Assembly (NCBI RefSeq): GCF_019703855.1
Contig: NZ_AP024086.1
Span: forward strand, 4,050,501 to 4,114,500
Direction: 5' to 3'
From: Desulfomarina profundi
GTDB taxonomy: Bacteria > Desulfobacterota > Desulfobulbia > Desulfobulbales > Desulfocapsaceae
Length of the DNA: 64,000 nucleotides
The translations under genes were made by a program, and so were the position numbers. Each line of letters starts with the position of its first letter. Positions within the stretch are counted from its first letter, which is position 1. Below the pieces are notes generated by a model. It made no database searches, had not been told where the DNA came from, and was given only the letters and a program-made list of their open reading frames with translations. Of this stretch, positions 48,001 through 57,977 are shown piece after piece.

Positions 48001-49676
48001 ACACTGGATACAACTGTCGTTTCAGAGGCGGCAATTGCCGCAGTGACAGATGTGACCAATGCGGATTTCGGCTATGTGGGCACAGGCTCCATCGGTAACA
48101 GAATATGGGAAGATACCAATGCGGACGGCGTTCAGGATGGCGGAGAGCCAGGCCTTGGTGGCGTTACAGTCACCCTTTCAGGTGTCGATCTCAACAATGA
48201 TGGAACCTCGGACACCCTGACAACCGTGACGGCTGCGGACGGAAGCTATTCCTTTGCCGGCCTTCCACCCGGAGATTATACGGTTACGGTTGATTCGACC
48301 TCCATGTCCTCGGACTATATCCAGAGCGGGGATCCCGATGCGATAAAAGACAACAGTTCCAGTCATGTTCTGTCCTTGGGTGAGAACTACACGGAAATGA
48401 ATTTTGGTTACACGAAAACAGGATCCATAGGTGACACAGTCTGGTTTGATGCGGACGGAAACGGTGTTCAGAATGGTAGCGAGCCGGGCTTTTCCGGAGT
48501 CAAAGTGACCCTGGTGGGGGATGTAGATCTTGACGGAACTCCGGATACCCTGACAACATACACGGATGCAGACGGGCATTACCTGTTTAATACACTCCCC
48601 GTGGGTAACTACTCGATAACGGTGGATACGGCCACTCTTCCTGGCGGCATCAGGCAGACTTTTGATAATGACGGTCTGGCGACAGCAGATACAACGTCAG
48701 TTACTCTTGGTTATGATGAGGACAATCAAATAACGGATTTCGGGTATACGGGAACGGGGTCAATCGGCGATCAGCTCTGGATTGACCAGAACCAGAACGG
48801 CAGGATGGATTCCGGGGAGTTACCACTTGCAGGGGTGAAAATATGTATCGGTATTGACCTGGATGGAGATGGAAGACCCGATTATACGGAGACAACCGTC
48901 ACGAACGGAGCAGGCAACTATATTTTCGATAACCTGCCTGCAGGTGCTCATACGATCTGTGTTGATCCATCGACACTCCCCGCCGGTGTTCAGCAAGTAT
49001 TTGATCCGGACGGCCGCCTGGATAACGGAACCACCGTTAATCTGAGAGCGGGAGAGCATAACAGAAGTACTGATTTTGGGTATATCAGTTCAACAGAGTT
49101 AAATAATTCGCTTCCGGGAGAGGGTGTAATTAGCACAGGGCTTCTTTCGGACCCGCTTCTGTTCTTTCAGGCGTCTGGGGGCAGAATGGGGAAACGTTCT
49201 TTCCCTTCCAGACAGAGCCTCTTGTCTGGCCCACACCGGTTCTACCGGTATCTCCGGTTTACAGCGGATATGCCGAGCCCGGGACAACTCTGTCACTCGT
49301 TTTATATGATATGAGTGGAAACCCGGTTGGATACCAGTCAGTTATGGCTGATACTGCCGGGAACTGGCTGGCAAGTTTTCCGGGAACAGTGCTCTTTGAT
49401 ATGCCTCACCACATGGAAATCACGCAGACCCGATCAACATATAATGCGAGCAGTGAAGGATTTTTTAATATGCGGACGTATTTCAGTCCCAATTATACCA
49501 GTATGGTGTTTTCAAGCGTGCACCTTGATGTGGAGGCGGTTTTTGCCTACATGCCAGAGAATGTATTGGAGTCGATGCACCGAAGTAATCTGTCCATTTC
49601 TGATGTGACCTGGAACAGTTCGGCTGAATATGAGACTCTTTCACCATCAACATTACCGGCAAATAATAGTCATTAA
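42074..49676 (+). pseudogene. Giant repeat surface protein (LEPR-XLL, DUF11 and SdrD-B domains), two frameshifts
   Basis: Adding one G at 42475-42478 and one at 49177-49181 makes a single frame of about 2,534 residues. The N-terminus LLLEQLEERIFLDANP matches the LEPR-XLL-type motif of very large bacterial surface proteins; an acidic linker follows. Eight or nine DUF11-like beta-sandwich repeats come next, recognised by starts such as PDLTIAKTAVPVSG and strings like DTLPSGFDQN. Then five SdrD B-like repeats (47373-49090) carry Asp-rich calcium-type loops (DTNQDGVQNE, DADGNGVQNG). The end has an immunoglobulin-like segment (GTTLSLVLYDMSGNPVGY). No LPXTG or RTX signal is seen. It is probably exported by the TolC/HlyD/M50 genes that follow and displayed on the cell. 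Confidence 0.8.
47373..49090 (+). repeat. Five tandem SdrD B-like repeats in the giant protein
   Basis: Units begin near 47373, 47722, 48082, 48418 and 48754. Each starts with GSIGDxxWxDxNxDGxQ or a close variant and ends with DFGYTG. Unit length is about 112-120 residues. Each holds Asp-rich loops that in staphylococcal SdrD bind calcium. Confidence 0.85.
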
Positions 49677-49705
49677 TGAGATAAGTATCAAAGGAAAGGG
49701 TAAAG

Positions 49706-51522
49706 ATGAGAATAAGAAAGGTTATTTGGGGAGCAGTTATTATTCTACTGACGTGTTCTACTGCTTCTTTAGCCGCTGAAAAACAACAGACTGATTTTGG
49801 CTTTGTGGTTAACTCGTCAGAAAAAGGGAACGAGGATTACAATACATTCAGGACAAAGATATTTAAGAGGTATTCCACTCTTATCAAGCAAATGCAACAG
49901 ATGGAGGATAATTATTCCAGTATTTTCTCCCGCAAATCTGTCTCCGGTCTGGTTATTGACCCGGGCGCCATTCCAAAAGAATACAGCTCCTGGTGGCGAT
50001 CAAGAGTAAACGGACAGATTAATAAGATGGTTCCTGAGGTTTCCATGGACATCACAGGCCTTTTTACCCGGGCTGTTAAATATTCATCACAGATTAAAGT
50101 GTTCAGCGACCTGCCCTTGATCCGGAAAACGGCTGTTCAGGAAGCTGAGGGTCCGTATGATTTCAGAATTTTTGCCGAGACAAGTCTGCGTGATATTAAT
50201 GAACCGGTTGGAGATGACCTGAAAACCGGTGGGGAACTGCGCTATAAAGAGAATTCAAAGAATCTGGAATACGGAGTACGAAAGAAGTTTCTGTTTGGCA
50301 CAGAGGTTGAACTCAAGCAGAATATCGGCGATATGGACACAAATTCCATCTATTTTCAGCCGAAAGATCAGGCAAGGACAGGAACCTCCCTGTCAATTAC
50401 CCAGCCGCTGCTCAAGCGGTTTGGTATCAGCTATAATCGAGCCTATATAGACCTAGCAAACCTTGACAGTTCAATTGCCGGAGAAGAATTGAGACGCAAT
50501 GTGGAGAGTCATCTCCTGGAAGTAGCCCGTGCCTACTGGAGTCTTTACCTGGAGCGGTCACTTCTTGTTCAGAAGGAACGGCTGGCCAGAAAAAGCAGAG
50601 AAATCTACGGCCAGATGAAAAGTCGAACAGCCGTGGATGTTCCGCCAAGTCTTTTGGCCAGGGCAAGATCCCAGGTCAATGCCCACGAACTCGGAGCCAT
50701 GCAGGCGGAGTACGCAATGTTGAATGCCCAGTCCAGGATACGGGCCCTGGTCAATGATCCTGGTCTGCTCAATGCGAATGGCTTGGAAATTGTTACCAGT
50801 CAACTGCCATCCCATGAAAGATTTGATATCGATTTCCATAATACTCTGGACGCGGCACTTTCTTCTCGTCCCGAGATTGGCCAGGCGGTTAGACATATCC
50901 AATCTGCCTATCTTCTGCTGAACCAGTCCGAAAATGAGTTATGGCCGGATCTTGATCTGTTTTTCCAGATGTACACCAAGGGTATTGAAGGTGATTATCA
51001 GTATGGTGATGCATATTCCAACCAGTTTGACGAGGGAGAGCCTAGCTATGTTGCCGGCCTGCGACTCCAGTATTCACTGGGGAATAATGGTGCGGCTGCC
51101 AGAAATACCCGGAAGAAACTGGAGATTCGGCAGTTGTTGCATCAGTTGGATACTACGGTTCAGAATATACTGCTTGAGGTCCAGGTCTCACACCGTGAGG
51201 TTGAAAAAAACTATCGCTCCATGGTGCAGTCCTACCAGATGATGCTTGCCGACGATGAGGAGGTTAAGGCATTGTACGCACGCGTTGACTACCTGCTGGC
51301 AAATAATGACCCTTATGGTGACGTACTGTATCGTCTGATGGATGCATTGGAGCGGTTAACCAGATCGGAGGAACTGTTTACTAAAAGTGAGTTGACTTAC
51401 AACTACTCTCTCTACAACCTGTACAGAGCAATGGGGTCCTGGTTAAAAAGAATGATATACGTATTGAAGAAGAAGGTTCGGACAGTGATGGATTGCCGGC
51501 AATTCTCGTTAAAAAACAGTAA
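49706..51522 (+). pseudogene. TolC-like outer-membrane channel protein, frameshifted near its end
   Basis: After a signal peptide (IRKVIWGAVIILLTCSTASLA) the protein of about 605 residues has the outer-membrane efflux layout: helical hairpins with ARAYWSLYLERSLLVQKERL and strands such as GTSLSITQPLLKRFGISYNRAY. One extra G in the run at 51433-51436 gives the natural end MGVLVKKNDIRIEEEG and stop 51522. Without it the frame runs on into the next gene and mimics a fusion. It would form the outer-membrane exit duct of the export system. AAAGG precedes ATG. Confidence 0.82.
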
Positions 51523-52329
51523 GATAAACTGTCTTTTTGTTCTGTTTGTTATTTTTTCCCCACCTGGCGCCGTCACCGGTGTGGCTGGTCAGCAAGGGAG
51601 TGATGCCTTCCTGGAGCCAAATCATGTTGTTAATATCGCTTCTCCTTTTCGGGAACGGATCAATGTTATTCACGTCAAGGAGGGCGACAGGGTTAAAAAA
51701 GGTGAACTTCTTGTTGAATTGGACTCCCGTGTACTCAAAACAAAGCTTGACCTGGCAAAGGAGGTGGCATCTTTTCATGGTTTGGTTGACTCTGCCAAAG
51801 CCAGCGTCTCCATGCAGAAGAACAGGTTCATAATGTTACAGAAACTTGCGGAAACGGGCAATGCGCGGCCTCAGGAAATGATTAAGGCAAAAACCGACCT
51901 GAGCATGGCTGAGGCGCGGTTGAGAAGTGCCCGGGAAGAAAGGCGAACGAAAAAACTGGAGGTGCAGATAATCCGGGCCATGATAGAAGAAAAAAAACTG
52001 CGCAGTCCGGTGAATGGAGTTGTTGTCAAAGTATATAAACAGGAAGCGGAGCTGGCCGGTGGGGGGATCAGCCGAACCTGGTGAGTATTGCCCAGCTCCA
52101 TCCATTGAAAGCCCGTTTTCATCTTGTTCCTCTACAGGTAGAACAGTTAAAGAGAGGCTCCAGTGTTGTTGTTGCAGTAAACTCTATCCAGATAACAGGT
52201 AAGGTTGATTCCATTTCGCCCATTGTTAATCCCCAGAGCGGTACAATGGAAGTGGTTGTAACCATCCCGAATGGTGATAACAGCCTGTTCAGTGGGACAC
52301 TCGCTACTTTACTTTTAACGGAAAAATAA
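51488..52329 (+). pseudogene. HlyD-like periplasmic adaptor, frameshifted
   Basis: ATG 51488 starts inside the end of the TolC gene (GAAGAAGG before it) and gives a signal peptide (KINCLFVLFVIFSPPGAVTG). A biotinyl-lipoyl domain (INVIHVKEGDRVKKGELLVELD), an alpha-hairpin and a second lipoyl half (LRSPVNGVVVKVYKQEAEL) follow. One extra G at 52061-52066 joins it to DQPNLVSIAQLHPL and the beta-barrel end, stop 52329, about 280 residues. It would link the inner-membrane parts to the TolC-like channel. Confidence 0.8.
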
Positions 52330-52333
52330 AAAA

Positions 52334-52609
52334 ATGAAAAAACAAGTGGAAAACACAGGAAAAAGCAATGAGCAGGTAACAGTGAGATATAATGAGACAT
52401 CATCTCTTTTTGCTTCCCAGTTTATTCTCAACACCAGTAGTGATGATGTTACAATTAGTTTCTCTTCCGGCCCCCTGGCGGATCCATCCGGAAATGGCAC
52501 TATCCTGCCGGTTCATAGCCGGATTGCCATGACCCGGGATGGTGCGAAACGACTGTATGAAATACTTGGTTCTGTTCTGGCACAGAATAAGAGTGGTCCT
52601 GCAAATTAA
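52334..52609 (+). CDS. Small DUF3467-like protein
   Basis: The 91-residue protein starts 4 bases after the adaptor gene. The core VRYNETSSLFASQFILNTSS, then DDVTISFSSG, then RIAMTRDGAKRLYEIL, matches the pattern of DUF3467 proteins as I remember it. Function is unknown. Its place inside the export genes suggests it is part of the system. Confidence 0.6.
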   Translation: MKKQVENTGKSNEQVTVRYNETSSLFASQFILNTSSDDVTISFSSGPLADPSGNGTILPVHSRIAMTRDGAKRLYEILGSVLAQNKSGPAN

Positions 52610-52624
52610 TCCGGACAGCCTGCA

Positions 52625-54454
52625 TTGAGTGAGCATTCTTCATATAGCCATAGCAGCCGGAAAACGGCTGTTGTTCCTGATATACACAAGCTGTCTGAAC
52701 AGTTTCTGTCATTGCCTGCAATTGCGGGGGATGAGCGGGGGCTGGTTGCCGAGTTTTTGCAACTTTCCATTGGCCTGATAAATGGGGCTGGAGGAATGTA
52801 TCAGTCGGCTGCCCGGAAAAACCCGATTGAACCGGTTGAATTGTTTTCACGGCAGGCTCTTTCCTGGTCCCCTGAGCTTGGTCGGATCCTCAATGAAAAC
52901 GGACAGGATGCCCTGGAGAACAGCAGGATTGTCTCCCGCGCACTTGAGGAGAATGGGGCTGTTTATCTTCTTTCATGTCCAGTTGGCAGCAGAGACAGGT
53001 ACCGTGGTTGTCTTTCTTTTGTGATATTGCCTGGAAAGCAGCCGATAGAATCATTTCTTGCAGTTATTCAGCTGTTGGCGGTTATTCTCAGTTCTTTTCT
53101 TGATAAGCTGGAATCGATAACAGGGGTTGATGGCGAAAAGCTCCTGCAGTTGACAATCGCAGTTGCCGGTATTATCGGGCATCGTGGCCGCAAAGAGGCC
53201 TATCTGTATTTTAATGAACAGCTGCGCAGTTGGGCCGGGTGCGATATGGTAGCTGTCGGTTCTCTGAATGATTCAGGGCAGGTAGTACTGAAATCTTTAT
53301 CTGATGTGACTTCTGTGGATTCACGCACAGAACGGTCACGTATCCTGATGAAGGGGTTGAGCGAGTGTGTAATTCATCAGCATGTCGATACCGATTCCGG
53401 TGAGGGTAATCCCGTTTTTCAGGAAATGCTGCATGTTTTTTCGCAAAAACATGCTTGTGGTCTGGCTCTTGTCAACGGAGAAGGAGTGCGGAGGGGGGCG
53501 GTTGTTTTTTTCTGGGACGGGAAAAAAAAGGATATGCGTTTTACTGACACGATCCGGGCCTCCGGCCAGATACTGGCTTCAGCTCTTTTGGCACTGGAGA
53601 ACAGGAAAGGGATGAGTGGCGGCATAATAAGACTGAACCGGCTCAGGAGACTAAAAACTGGTGCCATGGTTGCTGTTATGGCGATTCTCCTTGGATTGTT
53701 CAGTCTCCTTCCCGTTCCCTTTCGAATACACGCGAACTGTTCCGTACTCCCTGTTTATAAGCGATTTGTGGTTGCCGGTTTTGATGGTATTTTAAAGCAG
53801 GCATTGGTGCAGCCCGGGGACAGGGTGCAACAGGGCCAGGTCATGGCAAAACTGGATGGTAGAGAAACGGCTCTTCTCAAGGGGTCACTTGAAGCAGAAC
53901 GACAGAAAGCGCTGAAGACAAGGGATCATCATCTGGCAACAGGAGATACGGCTGCAACACAGATTGCCCAACTTGAAGTGCTTCGACTGGAGAAGCAGAT
54001 TGATCTGTTGAGGGAAAGGGAACACCATCTTGTTCTCACGAGTCCCATCGATGGTATTGTTCTTGCCGGAGATATGATGAGAATACAGGGCAGTCCGGTC
54101 AATAAGGGAAAGGTTCTGTTTGAGGTCGCTCCTTTGAACAAAATGATTGTTGAATTGGGTGTGGCTGAGGAAAATATTGGCTATATCAGTCGGGGAATGT
54201 CGGTAAAGATCCGCTTTGAGGCGTTCAGGAATCAAGCCTGGCAGGGAGAGGTGCAACGGATCAAACCCGAAGCTGAAATCCGCAATAATCGAAATGTCTT
54301 TCTCGTAGAACTGGAATTTGATAATCTGGACGACAGGCTCCGACCAGGGATGAAGGGCAAAGCGAATGTCGAGGGTGGGAAAAAACCACTGGCATGGATT
54401 GTATTCAGAAAACCATGGTATACATTTCTTCAGCTCATTGATTCTCTCTGGTAA
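52625..54454 (+). CDS. GAF-like / HlyD fusion membrane protein
   Basis: The 609-residue protein starts at TTG 52625; no strong ribosome site is seen, so the start is tentative. Residues about 1-330 are cytoplasmic with two GAF-like sensor segments (GMYQSAARKNPIEP ... VYLLSCPVGSRDRYRGCLSFVI, and CDMVAVGSLNDSGQ ... CGLALVNGEG). One membrane helix follows (TGAMVAVMAILLGLFSLLPV, about 345-363). A periplasmic HlyD-like part then has lipoyl motifs (FDGILKQALVQPGDRVQQGQVMAKLD and LTSPIDGIVLAGD). A sensor fused to an adaptor could gate export by a cytoplasmic signal. It is followed after 5 bases by the M50 gene. Confidence 0.75.
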   Translation: MSEHSSYSHSSRKTAVVPDIHKLSEQFLSLPAIAGDERGLVAEFLQLSIGLINGAGGMYQSAARKNPIEPVELFSRQALSWSPELGRILNENGQDALENSRIVSRALEENGAVYLLSCPVGSRDRYRGCLSFVILPGKQPIESFLAVIQLLAVILSSFLDKLESITGVDGEKLLQLTIAVAGIIGHRGRKEAYLYFNEQLRSWAGCDMVAVGSLNDSGQVVLKSLSDVTSVDSRTERSRILMKGLSECVIHQHVDTDSGEGNPVFQEMLHVFSQKHACGLALVNGEGVRRGAVVFFWDGKKKDMRFTDTIRASGQILASALLALENRKGMSGGIIRLNRLRRLKTGAMVAVMAILLGLFSLLPVPFRIHANCSVLPVYKRFVVAGFDGILKQALVQPGDRVQQGQVMAKLDGRETALLKGSLEAERQKALKTRDHHLATGDTAATQIAQLEVLRLEKQIDLLREREHHLVLTSPIDGIVLAGDMMRIQGSPVNKGKVLFEVAPLNKMIVELGVAEENIGYISRGMSVKIRFEAFRNQAWQGEVQRIKPEAEIRNNRNVFLVELEFDNLDDRLRPGMKGKANVEGGKKPLAWIVFRKPWYTFLQLIDSLW

Positions 54455-54459
54455 ACGGT

Positions 54460-56597
54460 TTGGAAACAGAAAAATTACCTACTCTGCCCAGGTTGCGCAA
54501 CGGACTTCGTTTCACCCCGATTATTGAAAAAGGAATATCCTGGTATATCCTCGAGGACCCTGTTCGAAACACTTATTATCGTATTGGAGTCGAAGAATAT
54601 CTGTTTCTCAGTAACCTGAATTGTTCCCCGGATTTTGAAACACTCCTGCAGATGGTTGAAAAAAGGAGTGGCATACACCTGAGTTCTGAGCAGGGGCAGG
54701 CGATACTGCATTGGCTGATGGATCGGCAGTTATTGCAGGATGACAGCGGTCATCTGGCTTTTTCCCTTGAGCGTGAACAGGAATCCGCTCGTCTAAAAAG
54801 AATCAACAGGCTGAATCTGATATCCTTTAAAATACCTCTTTTGAATCCCGATCTGTTTCTTGATCGAGTTTACCCCCGGCTGTCCTGGCTGACTGGTCGA
54901 ATGTTTTTTCTTTTATGGACAGTATTGGGCGTTTTGGGAATCGGGATCCTTATTGCCAGATGGTCTGAATTTACGGATCAGGTCATAGGTTTTTTTTCAC
55001 CCGAAAAACTGCTGTTGATCTGGTTGATCTGGTTTTTCTTGAAACTGCTTCACGAACTTTTTCATGCTCTTGTCTGTCGTCGCTACGGTGGCCGGGTGTA
55101 TGATTTTGGTATACTCTTTATTCTGTTTATCCCTCTGACTTATATTGACGCCACTTCTTCATGGAGTTTTTCTTCAAAGTGGCAGAGAATACATGTGGCT
55201 GTTGCAGGGATTTTTGCCGAACTCTGCATAGCCTGGATTGCTTTGTTGATATGGGGGGTGATTCCGGGGACGACAGCGGGACTTATTGCTCACAATACGG
55301 TGATGATTGCCGGGGTAAGCAGTCTGCTGTTTAATGCCAATCCCCTGATGCGTTTTGATGGGTATTATGTTTTGTCGGATGTGGTTTCGATTCCTAATCT
55401 GTATGGGCGGGGAATAGGTTTTATAAAAAATCTTGCCTCCTGGATTTTTTTTGGTGCCCGGAGAGAACCACTGCAGGAAAAAGGGTTATTAGGTGCCTTC
55501 ATAAAACTCTATGGTGTGTCTGTCTATATCTGGAGAATTCTGGTTATCATCTCTCTTGGCTATATTGCATCCCGTATGGCGGGTGGTTTCGGTATATTTA
55601 TTACATCAGGTGCTGTAATTATCTGGGTTGGAATGCCACTGGTATCACTTGTTAAACGATTGCAGAATCATAATAAACAGAATCCGGCTGTTCTTTATCG
55701 TTTTTTTGTCCGTCTGTTTATTGCTGCTGCCTGTCTTGGCTTTGGACTCCGGTACATCGGTTGGCAGGACCAGGTCAGGATTCCCGCTGTTGTTGAATAC
55801 CGTCATCAGTATGATGTCAGGCCGACAGTGGATGGCTTTGTAGATGAAATGAAAGTAATGGATGGAGATCAGGTAGACAAGGGGCAGCTACTTGCAGTGC
55901 TGGAGAACCGAGAATTACGTTTTCGCTACGCATCACTGCAACTCAAACATAAAAAATTGGAAATGCAAGCGCGTCTTGCCCGGAGTCGGGGCAAGGTCAA
56001 CGAGGTACAGATTCTTGAGGAACAGCTTCTTGTTCTGGACAGAGAGGTGGATGAACGGAAAAAAGATATTGATGGTCTGCAGGTTTACGCATCTGGAACC
56101 GGGACTGTTGCCGGTCTGGAGCCTGGTACGCTTCTTGGGACATATATTACCCGGGCAGAGAAATTATCCACGTTGTCAGCAAGGATCAGAAATATTTGGT
56201 GGCAAGTTGCTCCCAGGATGATATAGATCGAGTTCGTGCTCTTCTAGGCAAAGAGGTTTCTGTTGATATGAGAAAATCAGGATTTGGTCAATTTACTGCT
56301 GTGTTAGCAAAGGTTTCACCGACAGCGACAACGGATCTGGTTCATCCTGCGCTGGGCGCGGTTTTTGGAGGCCCTCTGGATGTCCGCCGCCGGGTCGTAG
56401 GCAACGGGGTGAAAAATCAGTACTACCGGTATGAACTTTTCGGGCCCAGGTTCAGGTTGGAAATCGCATTGCCAGAGGTGCTCAAGGATCGTCTCAGGGT
56501 CGGACAGTCTGCCCTGGTTCGCATCAGGGGCAACAGGGTAATGCTCTGGAAGAGAATTATTTCCCGGTTTGAGAACTGGTTGCGGAGTAAACAATGA
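54460..56597 (+). pseudogene. PqqD-like / M50 peptidase / HlyD membrane protein, frameshifted
   Basis: The start at 54460 is TTG. One extra base in CCCGGG at 56150-56155 joins TYITRG to REIIHVVSKDQKYL and gives about 712 residues. Residues about 10-105 resemble PqqD-type substrate-binding domains. The membrane core carries the zinc motif HELFHAL (about 198-204) and NANPLMRFDGYY (the second M50 motif, about 293-304), among several helices (LLLIWLIWFFLKL, ILVIISLGYIASRM). The C-terminal part is HlyD-like (VDGFVDEMKVMDGDQVDKGQ). The catalytic HExxH is kept, so it may cleave a substrate in the membrane. It is the likely inner-membrane hub of the export system. Confidence 0.8.
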
Positions 56598-57466
56598 AAT
56601 ACTATTTTTATGCGATAGGTGCGATATTCTGCTGGGCAAGTCTGCCCGTTGCCACCGGTTCCGGTCTTGATGAGTTCTCCACCGAAGAACTGATGTTTTA
56701 CAGTTTTGCCAGTGCGACCGTCTTTCTGTATATCCAGGATATTCTCATTAATAGAAGTGCAAAGATTCATCTGCCCGGCTGGAGAGTATCTCTTATGGGT
56801 ATTTGGGGGATATTTCTTTATCATTATGTCTATTATCAGGCTCTGGACCTTGTTCCTCTGGCTGAAGGTGCGATTCTGGCTACAACATGGTCGTTCTGGA
56901 TTGTTGTTTTTTCTTCTTTTTTCATCTTCAGGCGGTTGAAATTATCGATATTGCTCATCGCTTTTGTCGGGTTATGCGGGGCTGGTATGGTTATTGCGGC
57001 GGGAAAGGAGTTGAGTTTTGATCTTGTCTATATGCAGGGTTACCTGCTTGCACTTTTATGCGGATTGATATGGTCGAGTTTTTCGGTTGGGTTGTCCCGA
57101 ATGAAGAGAGAAACAAACCATGAGCCGATGACGGCTTTTACGCTTTATGCCGCCCTGCTGTCTGCAGTTCTTTTTATACTGACAATGCCCCATGAGGTGC
57201 CGTCTACAGCAGGGTTGTTTTCTGCAGTGTATCTGGGATGTGTTCCTCTGGGACTTTCGTTTTTCCTGTGGAACAGGGCAATGAACGGGGGGAACCTGAT
57301 GGTAATCGGATTTCTATCCTATTTTACCCCTCCTCTGGCGGTGTTTCTTGTAGCAGTAATAAAAAAAGAAGCCGTTTCCGGGCAGGTTCTCCTGGGGATG
57401 GTACTGATTCTTGCCGCTTCAATTGTCGGCAAGCTGGTGCTCGACAGAAGTCAAAAGCAGGTGTAG
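56594..57466 (+). CDS. EamA/DMT-family transporter
   Basis: The 290-residue membrane protein has about ten helices in two EamA halves (IFCWASLPVATGSGL, GLCGAGMVIAAG; YLGCVPLGLSFFLWNRAMNGG, MVLILAASIVGKLVLD). It overlaps the M50 stop by 4 bases (ATGA), so it is co-transcribed. Members export small metabolites such as amino acids; a role in the surface system is not evident. Confidence 0.85.
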   Translation: MKYYFYAIGAIFCWASLPVATGSGLDEFSTEELMFYSFASATVFLYIQDILINRSAKIHLPGWRVSLMGIWGIFLYHYVYYQALDLVPLAEGAILATTWSFWIVVFSSFFIFRRLKLSILLIAFVGLCGAGMVIAAGKELSFDLVYMQGYLLALLCGLIWSSFSVGLSRMKRETNHEPMTAFTLYAALLSAVLFILTMPHEVPSTAGLFSAVYLGCVPLGLSFFLWNRAMNGGNLMVIGFLSYFTPPLAVFLVAVIKKEAVSGQVLLGMVLILAASIVGKLVLDRSQKQV

Positions 57467-57794
57467 TCCGGATGTTTTCATGAACATTGTGTAACCCACA
57501 TTTCTTCCATGAGAAGGCTTGTCAAGATATAAGTTCGACGTGGCGAACCATTTTTTAAATAATCCCTGAAACGTCATGCTTCCATTCGCACTCATTTATG
57601 AACCTCTGCCAAAAAGTTCGGTGCATTGTAGGGTCCGTCCTGGAGCTGCCACCTCATCATCGGTCTTAAAAATTGTCATTGGCATATGACAGACCAGAGA
57701 AATTCACGCAGTCTTCCGGACGGGACGTTCTTTATTCAGGGCTTTATTTTCAAAATGACTTGAAAGTCTCCACTCATTTTACGTTGCTGATAAA

Positions 57795-57824
57795 AAGGGA
57801 AAATCATTTTTCCCTTTTCACAGT
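57795..57824. terminator. Hairpin resembling a two-way terminator
   Basis: AAAAGGGAAAA and TTTTCCCTTTT form a stem with a short loop, giving A and T tracts on both sides. It lies in the 511-base gap between the EamA gene and the IS110-family gene. The remainder of that gap up to 57850 shows no gene. Confidence 0.5.
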
Positions 57825-57849
57825 TACCGGTTGTACATAACGAACAAAA

Positions 57850-57957
57850 CTGTCAAGGAGAATGTTCCTCTATAAATATACTCACCAAGTTCATTTTAAG
57901 TGTCACAGTATGTATTACCGGGTACTTACGGTTCCTGGGGAACATTGTCCTTGACAG
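57850..57957 (-). ncRNA. Candidate bridge-RNA region of the IS110-family element
   Basis: A 19-base arm at 57850-57868 (starts CTGTCAAGGA, ends AATGTTCC) pairs with 57939-57957 with one mismatch and encloses a 70-base loop, 20 bases downstream of the transposase stop. IS110-family recombinases use a structured RNA made from a non-coding end of the element to choose targets. Position and structure fit, but no conserved guide loops could be confirmed by eye. Confidence 0.35.
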
Positions 57958-57977
57958 GTGCAGTGAGACTATGTAAC

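Noticed and set aside
47023-48579. Several open frames on the minus strand inside the giant gene
   Set aside because: They are shadows of the Asp/Thr/Gly-rich coding strand and carry no start signals or motifs.
42074-49676. CRISPR-like or tandem DNA repeats in the giant gene
   Set aside because: The repetition is at protein level (DUF11 and SdrD B units of more than 100 residues) with diverged DNA; no spacer-repeat pattern exists.
49706-52084. A 792-residue TolC-HlyD fusion protein
   Set aside because: One extra G at 51433-51436 restores a normal TolC end with stop at 51522, and the adaptor has its own ATG and signal peptide at 51488. The fusion is a product of the frame break.
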